Source: Pseudodesulfovibrio tunisiensis
GTDB lineage: Bacteria > Desulfobacterota > Desulfovibrionia > Desulfovibrionales > Desulfovibrionaceae
Direction of reading: 5' to 3'
NCBI RefSeq assembly: GCF_022809775.1
Contig: NZ_CP094380.1
Coordinates: 2,207,501-2,271,500 of the forward strand
DNA: 64,000 nt
Each line of letters opens with the position of its first letter. Positions within the stretch are counted from its first letter, which is position 1. Made by a program: the position numbers and the translations under genes. The notes below the pieces were generated by a model. That model was not told where the DNA came from and did not search any database. It saw only the letters and a program-made list of their open reading frames with translations. Shown in pieces: positions 7,842-15,530 of this stretch.

Positions 7842-8300
7842 ATGCGAGACTACGAATCAATGCGACCGGCTCTTTCGGCCTTGTCCAGAGCCTTTGCCAA
7901 ATACGAGCGCATCAACAAGACAGCGTACGATTTCGGCACGGGGGAAAAGCTGCATCCAGCCGAAATCCATTGCATCTCCGCAATCGCGAGCCTCGGACAG
8001 GCCGGAGTGACCGAACTGGCGAAACATGCCGGAGTCACCAAGGGAGCCATGTCCCAACTGCTGGCCCGCCTCGACGCAAAGGCCCTGATACACAGGGAAC
8101 CCGATCCGAAGAACCGCTCCAGAAGCCTGATCAGCCTCACCGAATCCGGCCGGCTTGCGGATCAGGGGCACAGCCGCTTCCACATGGAGCACGACCGGGA
8201 GTTCATGGAATTCATCGCCGCCCTGAACGGGGATGAATACTGTCTATTCGAAAGAATATGCCGACACATGGACAGATGGATGGACGCCTACATGAAATAG
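7842..8300 (+). CDS. MarR family transcriptional regulator
   Basis: 152 residues with a winged helix-turn-helix: VTELAKHAGVTKGAMSQLLARLDAKALIHREPDPKNRSRSLISLTESGR (about 60-105) is the typical recognition helix and wing. It is the first gene of a likely two-gene unit with the methyltransferase 44 bp downstream, which it may control. No ribosome site precedes the ATG, and the promoter's expected start falls almost on it, so the mRNA may be leaderless. Confidence 0.9.
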   Translation: MRDYESMRPALSALSRAFAKYERINKTAYDFGTGEKLHPAEIHCISAIASLGQAGVTELAKHAGVTKGAMSQLLARLDAKALIHREPDPKNRSRSLISLTESGRLADQGHSRFHMEHDREFMEFIAALNGDEYCLFERICRHMDRWMDAYMK

Positions 8301-8344
8301 AAATTCCACCCAATGTGTTCAGCACCCAAACACAAGGAGGCAAC

Positions 8345-9355
8345 ATGAACCATTCCCGACCGATCAATGACTTCACCCCCATAGAATCCCTGGCCATGGA
8401 GGGCGTCGTCACTCAGGCCCTGCTCCAGTCCGTTCGCATGGGCCTGTTCGACGCGCTGGAAACCACGCACAGCCCGGAAGCTCTCGCAGCCAGACTCGAC
8501 CTCGTTCCCGAGGCCCTGAACGCACTGCTCGAACTGCTTCGGTCGCGCGGCCTGACCACCCGGACTTCCGAGGGCTGGGCCAACACCCCGATGTCCAGCG
8601 AATTTCTTGTGTCGGATTCCCCTTTTTTTCAGGGACATGCGCTGAACGTGCACGAAACATTCAATCAGTACGTGAGCGCCAACATGGACAGCCTGCTGCG
8701 CGGACAGGCCGATGCCCGGGAAACTGCCGACGCCACATGGGCCAGCCCGGAAACCCTTGAAGGCATGGCCCGGCACGCCCTGCTCGGTTCGCTTCAGGAT
8801 ACGGTCGCCTTTGCCTCGGAGCTGCCGGGATTTGCAGACATGCGCACCATGTGCGACATCGGCGGGAATCATGGCAGATACACCATGCATCTCATCGACC
8901 GGAACCCTTCCCTGCGTGGAACCATCGCCGACCTGCCCTCCGTGACTCCGGCAGTGCAGACCGCATGCAATCAGGCAGGGTACGGCGACAGGATAACCAC
9001 CCTTGCCTGCGATCTGCGCACGGACTCCCTGCCGAACGGGGCCTACGACCTGATTCTGGCTTCCGACATTCTCTACGGCTTCGAAGACAATCTGGTGGAC
9101 ATCCTCACGATGATCCGCAACAGCCTCGTGCCGGGCGGATGGTTTGTTTCCCACCATTACGATCCGGACAGCCCCGGCATCGACCAGTACAAGGCCACCC
9201 TGCAACTGGTGACCAGACTTTCCGGGTACGCAACACATTTCCTGTCGCGGGACACACTGGAAAATGCCCTGTCCAGAACCGGCTTTTCCGAATTCCGGGC
9301 CTGTTCCACAGGCTCGGCCGGGCATGGGCTGGCCCTTGCGGCTCGCGCCATTTGA
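8345..9355 (+). CDS. SAM-dependent O-methyltransferase (family 2 type)
   Basis: 336 residues. The first 90 or so form the winged-helix dimerisation domain of plant/fungal-type O-methyltransferases (MGLFDALET, PEALAARLDLVPEALNALLELL). Residues 170-330 are the Rossmann domain with MCDIGGNHGRYT (SAM-binding) and LASDILYGFEDN. ACAAGGAGGCAAC supports the start. The substrate is unknown; a small hydroxylated compound sensed by the adjacent MarR protein is a reasonable guess. Confidence 0.85.
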   Translation: MNHSRPINDFTPIESLAMEGVVTQALLQSVRMGLFDALETTHSPEALAARLDLVPEALNALLELLRSRGLTTRTSEGWANTPMSSEFLVSDSPFFQGHALNVHETFNQYVSANMDSLLRGQADARETADATWASPETLEGMARHALLGSLQDTVAFASELPGFADMRTMCDIGGNHGRYTMHLIDRNPSLRGTIADLPSVTPAVQTACNQAGYGDRITTLACDLRTDSLPNGAYDLILASDILYGFEDNLVDILTMIRNSLVPGGWFVSHHYDPDSPGIDQYKATLQLVTRLSGYATHFLSRDTLENALSRTGFSEFRACSTGSAGHGLALAARAI

Positions 9356-9357
9356 TG

Positions 9358-9392
9358 AAAAAAAAAGGCCCGGGACCTTGCGATCCCGGGCC
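9358..9392 (-). terminator. Rho-independent terminator of the leftward binding-protein gene
   Basis: Perfect 9-bp stem GGCCCGGGA/TCCCGGGCC (9367-9375 with 9384-9392). On the minus strand it is followed by nine T (9366-9358). Confidence 0.9.
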
Positions 9393-9407
9393 GAAATTCC
9401 GTTTCCC

Positions 9408-10160
9408 CTACTCCAATCCCCAAACCCCTCTGAGGCGGACAAGGGTTCCGTCCTGCTCCATCTCCCGCAGAACGCGATCGAACTCCGAAGCCAGCGCTTC
9501 GGCCCGATCCCCGAGCTTGCGTGAAAAGGCCAGAAACAAAGGCGCCCTTTCCACCTCGAGGACAACTTCAATGTCCTTGGCCACACCCAGCCGAATTGCC
9601 TGATCCATGATCACGTCCCAATTGCCCATGATCACCTCGCATCGCCCGGCAAGCAGCTTGCGAAGCAGCAACTGGTTGTCATTGGCCGATTCCAGCGTCA
9701 ATCCGGCAATCCTGTTGAAACGCTCCCCGTAGTCATAGCCGCGCACAACCCCGACAACGAAATGCCGCAAGTCGGCAACGGAATCCAGGGAAACCGCTTT
9801 CCCGGCACGGGCCACCACAACGGTTCTCTCCCACAACATGGGGTAATCGCAAAACACCAGATACGCTTCCCGCTCCGGATTTCGGAACAGTCCGCAGATC
9901 ATGTCGGCCTCGCCGTGATAGACGTCGTCCAGCGCCCGAGCCCAGGGCACGTTGTGTATCCGGGGGGTCAGCCCGAGCCTGCGACAGACTTCGAACACGA
10001 TGGTCCGCGCCGTGCTGTAAAGCGGCCCGGCATCCATCTGTCCCTGCTCCGCAGGTTCCCTGTCCATGACCACGCGCAACACGTCCGCCTCTGCCCGAGG
10101 CGCACAAAACATGATCGAAAACAGAAGGATCAACCCGAAAAGGAAGGCAGAAGAACGCAT
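9408..10160 (-). CDS. Periplasmic solute-binding protein, family 3 type
   Basis: 250 residues. Residues 1-25 are a signal peptide (hydrophobic FLFGLILLFSIMFCA, then APRAEA). The rest matches the SBP_bac_3 fold: RVVMDREP, ARALDDVYHGEADMICGLFRNPEREAYLVF, and a tail on MEQDGTLVRLRGVWG. Such proteins bind amino acids or act as sensors. No permease or ATPase gene is adjacent, so this is an orphan. A terminator lies directly downstream. Confidence 0.85.
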   Translation of the reverse strand: MRSSAFLFGLILLFSIMFCAPRAEADVLRVVMDREPAEQGQMDAGPLYSTARTIVFEVCRRLGLTPRIHNVPWARALDDVYHGEADMICGLFRNPEREAYLVFCDYPMLWERTVVVARAGKAVSLDSVADLRHFVVGVVRGYDYGERFNRIAGLTLESANDNQLLLRKLLAGRCEVIMGNWDVIMDQAIRLGVAKDIEVVLEVERAPLFLAFSRKLGDRAEALASEFDRVLREMEQDGTLVRLRGVWGLE

Positions 10161-10282
10161 TGGCGGACATTAGCCCGGGATGCACCTTTTGGCAATATCC
10201 CGACAGGACGTTCCCTTCCGCCCGAAAAAATGCAGACGCACGAAGCATGGATCATGCCCGCGCGAGGGATCGGCCATCGGTC

Positions 10283-10331
10283 AAAAAATGAAGCCGGTTC
10301 CGGGGGGCCTTTGCGGATGCCCCCCGAAACC
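10283..10331 (-). terminator. Terminator of glnK-amtB
   Basis: On the minus strand, a stem GGTTTCGGGGGGC/GCCCCCCGGAACC (10331-10319 with 10308-10296; one mismatch) with a short loop is followed by TTCATTTTTT. It lies 26 bp after the glnK stop. Confidence 0.8.
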
Positions 10332-10356
10332 TTGAGGATGGGGGTGTGGAGGAGAT

Positions 10357-10689
10357 TTACAAAATGCCGTCCTCGCCCGTGCGGATGCGCTGGGCCATGG
10401 CCAGTTCCAGAACGAAGATCACGCCGTCACCCTCGTTGCCGGTATGTCCGGCCGTCTTGATGGCCTCAAGTGTGGTATCCAGAAAATCGTCGTTCACGCC
10501 GATCTCCAGACGGACCTTCTTGAGCAGATTCACCTCGCGGATCACGCCGCGGTAGGTTTCGGTGAATCCCTTCTGGCGGCCCGAGCCGAGCACGTTGGTC
10601 ACGGACAGGGAGTAGACCTCCCGGGCATACAGGGCCTGCTTCACATCGTTGAGCTTTTCCGGCCTGACATAGGCTATGATGAGCTTCAT
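10357..10689 (-). CDS. glnK: PII nitrogen regulatory protein
   Basis: 110 residues, normal for PII. It opens MKLIIAYVRPEKLNDVKQAL and has the ATP-loop region GHTGNEGDGVIFV and the C-terminal RIRTGEDG. In the T-loop (GRQKGFTETYRGVIREVNLLKK) the residue at position 51, the uridylylated Tyr in enteric GlnK/GlnB, is Arg. Control by UMP addition at that site is therefore not possible. It lies 23 bp downstream of amtB in the same operon, the usual arrangement for a PII that plugs AmtB. Confidence 0.93.
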   Translation of the reverse strand: MKLIIAYVRPEKLNDVKQALYAREVYSLSVTNVLGSGRQKGFTETYRGVIREVNLLKKVRLEIGVNDDFLDTTLEAIKTAGHTGNEGDGVIFVLELAMAQRIRTGEDGIL

Positions 10690-10712
10690 GGCTTATTCTC
10701 CTTGTTGTTCGG

Positions 10713-12068
10713 CTATTCGTTGCTGAAGAGCTGGAACCCGCTGTAGGACTCGGAACCGTGTTCCGCGATGTCCAGCCCCTTGAGCTCCTCGTCCTTGCTC
10801 ACGCGCAATCCGGTCACGGCCTTGACCGCGCTCATGAGCACGAATCCCGCGCCGAACGCCCAGACAAAGAACGTTCCCGCGCCCAGCAACTGCACGCCGA
10901 GCTGACCAAAACCGCCGCCAAAAAACAGGCCGCCATCCGAGTTGAACAGGCCGCAGGCAATGGTGCCCCATGCGCCGCACACGCCATGCACGGAGACCGC
11001 GCCCACCGGATCATCGATTCTGAGTCCCTTGTCCACGAATTCGATGGACAGGACCACAAGCAGCCCTGCGATCAGCCCGATGCACAGGGACGAGACCGGT
11101 CCGACAGTGGCACATCCGGCGGTGATGCCCACCAGCCCGGCCAATGCGCCGTTCATGGTCATGGAAATGTCGGGCTTGCCATAGCGCAGCCAGGACAGGG
11201 CCATGGAGCCGAGCACGCCCGCGGCAGCGGCCAGCGACGTATTCATGGCGATCATGCCGATGGTGTCGTCTGCCGTGGTGGTGGACCCGGGATTGAACCC
11301 GAACCAGCCGAACCACAGGATGAACACGCCCAGCCCGGCCAGTGGTATGTTATGGCCCATGATGGCCCGGGATTCGCCCTCGGCAGTGTACTTGCCGATG
11401 CGCGGACCAAGCACCATGGCTCCGGCCAGAGCGACCCAGCCGCCCACGGAATGCACCACGCTGGAGCCCGCAAAATCGCAGAACCCGAGCTTTTCCAGCC
11501 AGCCAGCGCCCGCTTCGCCGAGCCACAGGCTGCCCCAGGCCCAGTGCCCCGAGACCGGATATATCAGCCCGGTGATGACGATGGACACGATCACGTAGCT
11601 GGAAAACTTCGTGCGTTCGGCCATGCCGCCGGACACGATGGTCGCTGCAGTGGCCGCGAACACGGACTGGAAGAACCAAAACGCATAGGTCCACATCAGA
11701 TCGGACTCGGCCACGCCGGACAGCCCGAACCCGGACGAACCGAACAGCCCGGACACGTCGGCCCCGAACATCAGGGTGAATCCGAACACGAAGAACACCA
11801 CGGACCCCACCGAGAAATCCAGGAAGTTCTTCATCATGATGTTGCCCGCGCTCTTGGCCCGGGTGAATCCGGCCTCCACGCAGCCGAATCCGGCCTGCAT
11901 GAACATGACGAGAATCGCGGCAATCAGGGTCCACAGCACATTGGCATTGGACTGGGTCAGGAATTCCACATCCCCGGCAATGGCCGAGGTCGGGGCCAAA
12001 AGAGCAAAGGCGGCAGCGGCAATCACGCCCGGCCACGGCACGGCCTTCATGGACAGTCTGGACAGCAT
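10713..12068 (-). CDS. amtB: Ammonium transporter
   Basis: 451 residues. A signal-like segment (1-31, ending SAIAGD) is followed by 11 hydrophobic segments. The twin pore histidines are in GSSVVHSVGGWVALAG and VSVHGVCGAWGT; family blocks GFGCVEAGFTRAKS and WFGWFGFNPGST are present. The channel moves ammonia across the inner membrane. AAGGAGGAG six bases before the ATG supports the start. A consensus sigma-54 promoter lies upstream, so nitrogen control is likely. Confidence 0.96.
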   Translation of the reverse strand: MLSRLSMKAVPWPGVIAAAAFALLAPTSAIAGDVEFLTQSNANVLWTLIAAILVMFMQAGFGCVEAGFTRAKSAGNIMMKNFLDFSVGSVVFFVFGFTLMFGADVSGLFGSSGFGLSGVAESDLMWTYAFWFFQSVFAATAATIVSGGMAERTKFSSYVIVSIVITGLIYPVSGHWAWGSLWLGEAGAGWLEKLGFCDFAGSSVVHSVGGWVALAGAMVLGPRIGKYTAEGESRAIMGHNIPLAGLGVFILWFGWFGFNPGSTTTADDTIGMIAMNTSLAAAAGVLGSMALSWLRYGKPDISMTMNGALAGLVGITAGCATVGPVSSLCIGLIAGLLVVLSIEFVDKGLRIDDPVGAVSVHGVCGAWGTIACGLFNSDGGLFFGGGFGQLGVQLLGAGTFFVWAFGAGFVLMSAVKAVTGLRVSKDEELKGLDIAEHGSESYSGFQLFSNE

Positions 12069-12113
12069 AGGTTACTCCTCCTTGGAAAATGCGTTACGAC
12101 TGCCCCTTCCATG

Positions 12114-12128
12114 GCAAGGCGCGTGCCA
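12114..12128 (-). promoter_or_regulatory. Sigma-54 promoter of amtB-glnK
   Basis: On the minus strand TGGCAC-GCGCC-TTGC is an exact match to the sigma-54 -24/-12 consensus (TGGCAC, 5 bp, TTGC). The start would be about 12103, leaving a 35-nt leader before the amtB ATG. An activator of the NtrC type would be needed; I see no certain activator sites in the AT-rich DNA upstream. Confidence 0.9.
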
Positions 12129-12139
12129 AAGCAGACTAG

Positions 12140-12300
12140 ATATTGATATTTAAAGCAAAAGTACGCAAAATCATCTTTTGCATACTATGACTATTTTTAC
12201 AAAAATGTTTAATATGATGATTTTCAATACATGAAAATGGACATTTTTTGTCATTTTTGTACCTGTTATAAAAATGACCGCCGGTCACTCCTATTATATA
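12140..12300. promoter_or_regulatory. AT-rich divergent control region with inverted repeats
   Basis: Between amtB and the aromatic operon. ACAAAAATG (12199-12207) and CATTTTTGT (12252-12260) are inverted copies; GACATTTTTTGTC (12240-12252) is a small palindrome; TGACCGCCGGTCA (12275-12287) is a perfect 13-bp palindrome. Some may be activator or IHF-type sites for the sigma-54 promoter or operators for the aromatic operon. Which regulator binds cannot be told. Confidence 0.35.
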
Positions 12301-12352
12301 GTATTGCGCACAAAATGCCGTTTTTATTGATTATTTAATTTCAAAAACCCTC

Positions 12353-12382
12353 TTGACAATCCTTTCGGAGCCAAGGTAGACA
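12353..12382 (+). promoter_or_regulatory. Promoter of the aromatic supraoperon
   Basis: TTGACA (12353-12358), 18-bp spacer, TAGACA (12377-12382). The expected start is about 12388-12390, at the leader-peptide ATG (12389). Confidence 0.7.
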
Positions 12383-12388
12383 GACGGC

Positions 12389-12481
12389 ATGAACAATTTT
12401 TCCGGTTTCGCATACTCCTTTTCCTACTATTATTTTTGGTATCGCAACGACGCTTGCGGGCATGGGAGAGGTGCGTTCTAA
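12389..12481 (+). CDS. Leader peptide sensing Phe, Tyr and Trp
   Basis: A 30-codon frame, ATG to TAA. Eleven of its 30 residues are aromatic, and six stand together as SYYYFWYR: Tyr, Tyr, Tyr, Phe, Trp, Tyr at codons 13-18 (12425-12442). No Shine-Dalgarno site is close (AAGG at -16), and the promoter's expected start nearly coincides with the ATG, so it may be read from a leaderless 5' end. Its stop lies 33 bp before a terminator hairpin, and the genes that follow make Phe, Tyr and Trp. This is the layout of an attenuation leader peptide. Confidence 0.9.
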   Translation: MNNFSGFAYSFSYYYFWYRNDACGHGRGAF

Positions 12482-12549
12482 CCGGACGACAAACACGATT
12501 TGACCTCCATACCAGGGCCGCAGGCGAAAGCCGGCGGCCCTTTTTGTTT
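12452..12549 (+). terminator. Attenuator: terminator and competing antiterminator arm
   Basis: Terminator: GGGCCGC (12515-12521) pairs with GCGGCCC (12534-12540), the stem continuing through GGC-GAAA-GCC, followed by TTTTTGTTT. Antiterminator: GCTTGCGG (12452-12459, inside the leader peptide) can pair with CCGCAGGC (12518-12525, one G-U), which removes the terminator's 5' arm. A ribosome stalled at codons 13-18 would leave 12452-12459 free; one at the stop codon would cover or pass it. GAGGT/ACCTC (about 12467-12471 with 12503-12507) is a further possible pairing. Confidence 0.85.
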
Positions 12550-12608
12550 GTCACAACCACGGCCGTCCGAGCTTTTCCCGTCCCGGAGGCAGCATGAGGA
12601 GAAACACC

Positions 12609-13406
12609 ATGCACATCGGCAAAGCCATCAGACTGGAGCGGATTTTCGACCGCAACACCAAACGGGCCATCATCGTGCCCATGGACCATGGCGTATCCGT
12701 CGGCCCCATCGACGGAATCGTGAACATGAAGGAGGCCGTGGGCAAGGTCGTGGAAGGCGGAGCAAACGCGGTTGTCGAGCACAAGGGACTGGTCCGCTGC
12801 GGACACAGGGCCGAGGGCAAGGACATCGGCCTGATCGTGCACCTGTCCGCCAGCACGTCCCTGTCTCCGTTTCCCAACGCCAAATGTCTGGTCGCCTCGG
12901 TGGAGGATGCCATCCGGCTGGGCGCGGACGCGGTTTCCATCCACGTGAATCTCGGCGACGAAACCGAACGCCGCATGCTCCACGACATGGGCAAGGTCGC
13001 CTCGGACGCAGCCAACTGGGGCATGCCGCTGCTCGCCATGGTCTACGCCCGCGGCCCCAAGGTGAAAAGCGAATTCGATCCCGAAACCGTGGCCCATTGC
13101 GCCCGGGTCGGCACGGAACTGGGCGCGGACGTGGTCAAGGTTCCCTACACCGGCGACAAGGCCAGCTTCGAGCACGTGTGCGACTCCTGCTGCATCCCCG
13201 TGGTCATTGCAGGCGGCCCCAAACTTGACAGTACCGAAGCGTTTCTGCGTATGGTACATGACTCTCTGGAAGCAGGCGGCGCAGGCCTGTCCGTGGGACG
13301 CAACGTGTTCCAGCACGAGAACCCCACCCGTCTGGTCCAGTCCCTGAACATGATCGTGCACGAGGATGCCTCGGTGGCAGAGGCTCTGGCACACCTGAAC
13401 GGCTAA
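12609..13406 (+). CDS. 2-amino-3,7-dideoxy-D-threo-hept-6-ulosonate (ADH) synthase
   Basis: 265-residue class I aldolase of the DeoC/FbaB type: [38 protein letters not shown], and the Schiff-base Lys in [11 protein letters not shown]. In archaea and some deltaproteobacteria this family makes ADH from an aspartate-semialdehyde partner and a keto-aldehyde donor, feeding DHQ synthase II. The next gene is exactly that enzyme, which favours ADH synthase over fructose-bisphosphate aldolase. Start at 12609 is set by AGGAGAAACACC; an ATG five codons upstream is the alternative. Confidence 0.88.
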   Translation: MHIGKAIRLERIFDRNTKRAIIVPMDHGVSVGPIDGIVNMKEAVGKVVEGGANAVVEHKGLVRCGHRAEGKDIGLIVHLSASTSLSPFPNAKCLVASVEDAIRLGADAVSIHVNLGDETERRMLHDMGKVASDAANWGMPLLAMVYARGPKVKSEFDPETVAHCARVGTELGADVVKVPYTGDKASFEHVCDSCCIPVVIAGGPKLDSTEAFLRMVHDSLEAGGAGLSVGRNVFQHENPTRLVQSLNMIVHEDASVAEALAHLNG

Positions 13407-13432
13407 CCCGCGAACCACACGGAAGCGAAGCA

Positions 13433-14416
13433 ATGAAAAACGTGATTTTCAAGGCCATCCCCTTTGACAAGAAACTCGTCACGCTGGCTCTGGAGTCGGG
13501 AGTGGACGCGATTCTGGCGGAAAAGAGCCAGGTCGATGCCATCAAGTCCCTTGGCCGCGTCACGGTGCTCACGCCGCAGGACATGCCCGAAGTGACACTG
13601 ACCGAAAAGGCGGACGAACAGACCGCAGTGGGCCTTGCCAGCAAGGGCAAGCGCGTGGTTCTGGGCAAGGGCTGGGAAATCATCCCGGTGGAAAACATTC
13701 TGGCACAGGTGAGCGAGCTGGCTCTGGAATGCGAAAGCCTTGACCGGGCGCGGCTTGCCGCCGGAATCCTGGAACGCGGGGCCGACACCGTGGTGGTGCT
13801 GCCCGAAGGGGCCGCCGACCTCAAGGCCATTGTCGCGGAACTCAAACTCTCGCAGGGAACCATGCAGCTCCGGAAAGCGGTCGTCACGGCCATCACTCCG
13901 GCGGGCCTCGGCCACCGCGTGTGCGTGGACACCATTTCCATGCTCAGGCGCGGTCAGGGCATGCTGGTGGGCAACTCCAGCGCATTCACCTTTCTGGTCC
14001 ACGCGGAGACCGAGTCCAATCCCTATGTTGCAGCGCGCCCCTTTCGCGTGAACGCCGGAGCCGTGCACGCCTATGCCCAGATGCCCGGGGACAGAACCGC
14101 GTATCTGGAAGAACTCGCTGCGGGCCGCGACGTGCTCATCGTGGACGCAAGCGGCGCGACCAGTCTGGCCACGGTTGGCCGGGTCAAGATCGAGGTGCGG
14201 CCCATGCTCCTGATTCAGGCCGAAGTCCGGTCCGGCGACACCGTGAGCACCGGACAGGTGTTCCTGCAGAACGCCGAGACCATCCGCGTGGTCAACGCGG
14301 ACGGCGAGCCCGTGAGCGTGGTCAATCTGGAAGTCGGAGACGAAATTCTGGTCCGCACGGACGAGGCAGGCCGCCATTTCGGCATGCGCATCAAAGAGGA
14401 CATCAAGGAAGGGTAG
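13433..14416 (+). CDS. 3-dehydroquinate synthase II
   Basis: 327 residues, the archaeal-type DHQ synthase (AroB') that converts ADH to 3-dehydroquinate. It is unrelated to normal AroB. Seen: GADTVVVLPEGAADLKAIV, RVCVDTISMLRRGQGMLVGNSSAFTFLVHAE, NPYVAARPFRVNAGAVHAY and VGRVKIEVRPMLLIQA, all strong family blocks. It lies 26 bp after ADH synthase and 4 bp before pheA. Together the first two genes replace AroG/AroB at the entry of the pathway. Confidence 0.93.
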   Translation: MKNVIFKAIPFDKKLVTLALESGVDAILAEKSQVDAIKSLGRVTVLTPQDMPEVTLTEKADEQTAVGLASKGKRVVLGKGWEIIPVENILAQVSELALECESLDRARLAAGILERGADTVVVLPEGAADLKAIVAELKLSQGTMQLRKAVVTAITPAGLGHRVCVDTISMLRRGQGMLVGNSSAFTFLVHAETESNPYVAARPFRVNAGAVHAYAQMPGDRTAYLEELAAGRDVLIVDASGATSLATVGRVKIEVRPMLLIQAEVRSGDTVSTGQVFLQNAETIRVVNADGEPVSVVNLEVGDEILVRTDEAGRHFGMRIKEDIKEG

Positions 14417-14420
14417 CCCC

Positions 14421-15530
14421 ATGTCCGGGAAGAATACGGAAAAGGAACAGCTTGCGGCCATGCGCAGCCGCATCGACGAACTGGACGGACAGATCGTGCA
14501 ACTGCTCAACCGCAGGGCCGAAGTCAGTCTGGACGTCGGTCGGTACAAGGCCGAACGGGACGAGCCCATCTACAAGCCCTTCCGCGAACGGGAGGTCATG
14601 AACAGAATTGCCCAGTCCAGCCCCGGCCCTCTGCCGGAAAAGCACCTGCGCCACATCTACCGGGAGATCATGAGTTCCTCCCGCCGACTCCAGCGGCCCG
14701 AGCGCGTGGTGTTTCTGGGACCGGAAGGCACGTTTTCCTATTTCGCGGCCGTGGAGCACATGGGCAGCTCCGCACACCTGACTCCCAAGTCGAATTTCGA
14801 GGACATCTTCCGGGCCGTGGCCGAGGAAGGCGCGGAACTGGGCGTGATCCCGCTGGAAAATTCCATCGAGGGCACCGTGGGACAGGTCGTGGACCTGTTC
14901 ATGAAATATTCGGTGTTCATTCAGGCCGAACTGTTCCGCCGCATCAGCCATTGCCTCATGTCCAGCGCCGGAACCATGGAGGAAGTGACCGAGGTTCGCT
15001 CCCATCCGCAGGCTCTGGAGCAGTGCAGGAACTGGCTTCGCTCCCATCTCCGGGACGTGCCGAGCCTGCCCACGACATCATCCGCGGCTGCCGCGGAATA
15101 CGCGAAATCCCATCCGGGAACCGCGGTGGTCGGCCATGCCCGACTGGCTGAAATGCACGGCCTGAACGTGCTGGCCGAATCCATCGAGGACCTGCCCGAC
15201 AACTGGACGCGTTTTCTGGTCATCGCGCCCTCGCCCACCCGCGAGGACCGACGCGACAAGACCACCATCCTGTTCACCACCCCGGACAGACCCGGCGCAC
15301 TGGCCGGAGTGCTCGCCACGCTGGCGCGCGAGGGCATCAACATCACCAAGCTGGAATCCCGCCCCTTCAAGGGCGAAAAGTGGAAATACGTATTCTTCAC
15401 CGACCTGGAATGCGACCTGAGCAAGACGGAGTACGATTCGCTCCTCGACGAGCTTCGGGAACGCTGCCACACCCTGCGCGTGCTCGGCACCTATCCGGCC
15501 GGAACCCATGGAAACGGAGACAAGTCATGA
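14421..15530 (+). CDS. pheA: Chorismate mutase / prephenate dehydratase
   Basis: 369 residues. Residues 5-90 are an AroQ chorismate mutase (MRSRIDELDGQIVQLLNRRAEV). About 95-275 is prephenate dehydratase (FLGPEGTFSYFAA, GVIPLENSIEGTVG, WTRFLVIA). About 283-360 is an ACT domain whose ESRP motif (KLESRPFKG) marks phenylalanine feedback. It makes phenylpyruvate for Phe. Its stop overlaps the aroA start (ATGA). Confidence 0.96.
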   Translation: MSGKNTEKEQLAAMRSRIDELDGQIVQLLNRRAEVSLDVGRYKAERDEPIYKPFREREVMNRIAQSSPGPLPEKHLRHIYREIMSSSRRLQRPERVVFLGPEGTFSYFAAVEHMGSSAHLTPKSNFEDIFRAVAEEGAELGVIPLENSIEGTVGQVVDLFMKYSVFIQAELFRRISHCLMSSAGTMEEVTEVRSHPQALEQCRNWLRSHLRDVPSLPTTSSAAAAEYAKSHPGTAVVGHARLAEMHGLNVLAESIEDLPDNWTRFLVIAPSPTREDRRDKTTILFTTPDRPGALAGVLATLAREGINITKLESRPFKGEKWKYVFFTDLECDLSKTEYDSLLDELRERCHTLRVLGTYPAGTHGNGDKS

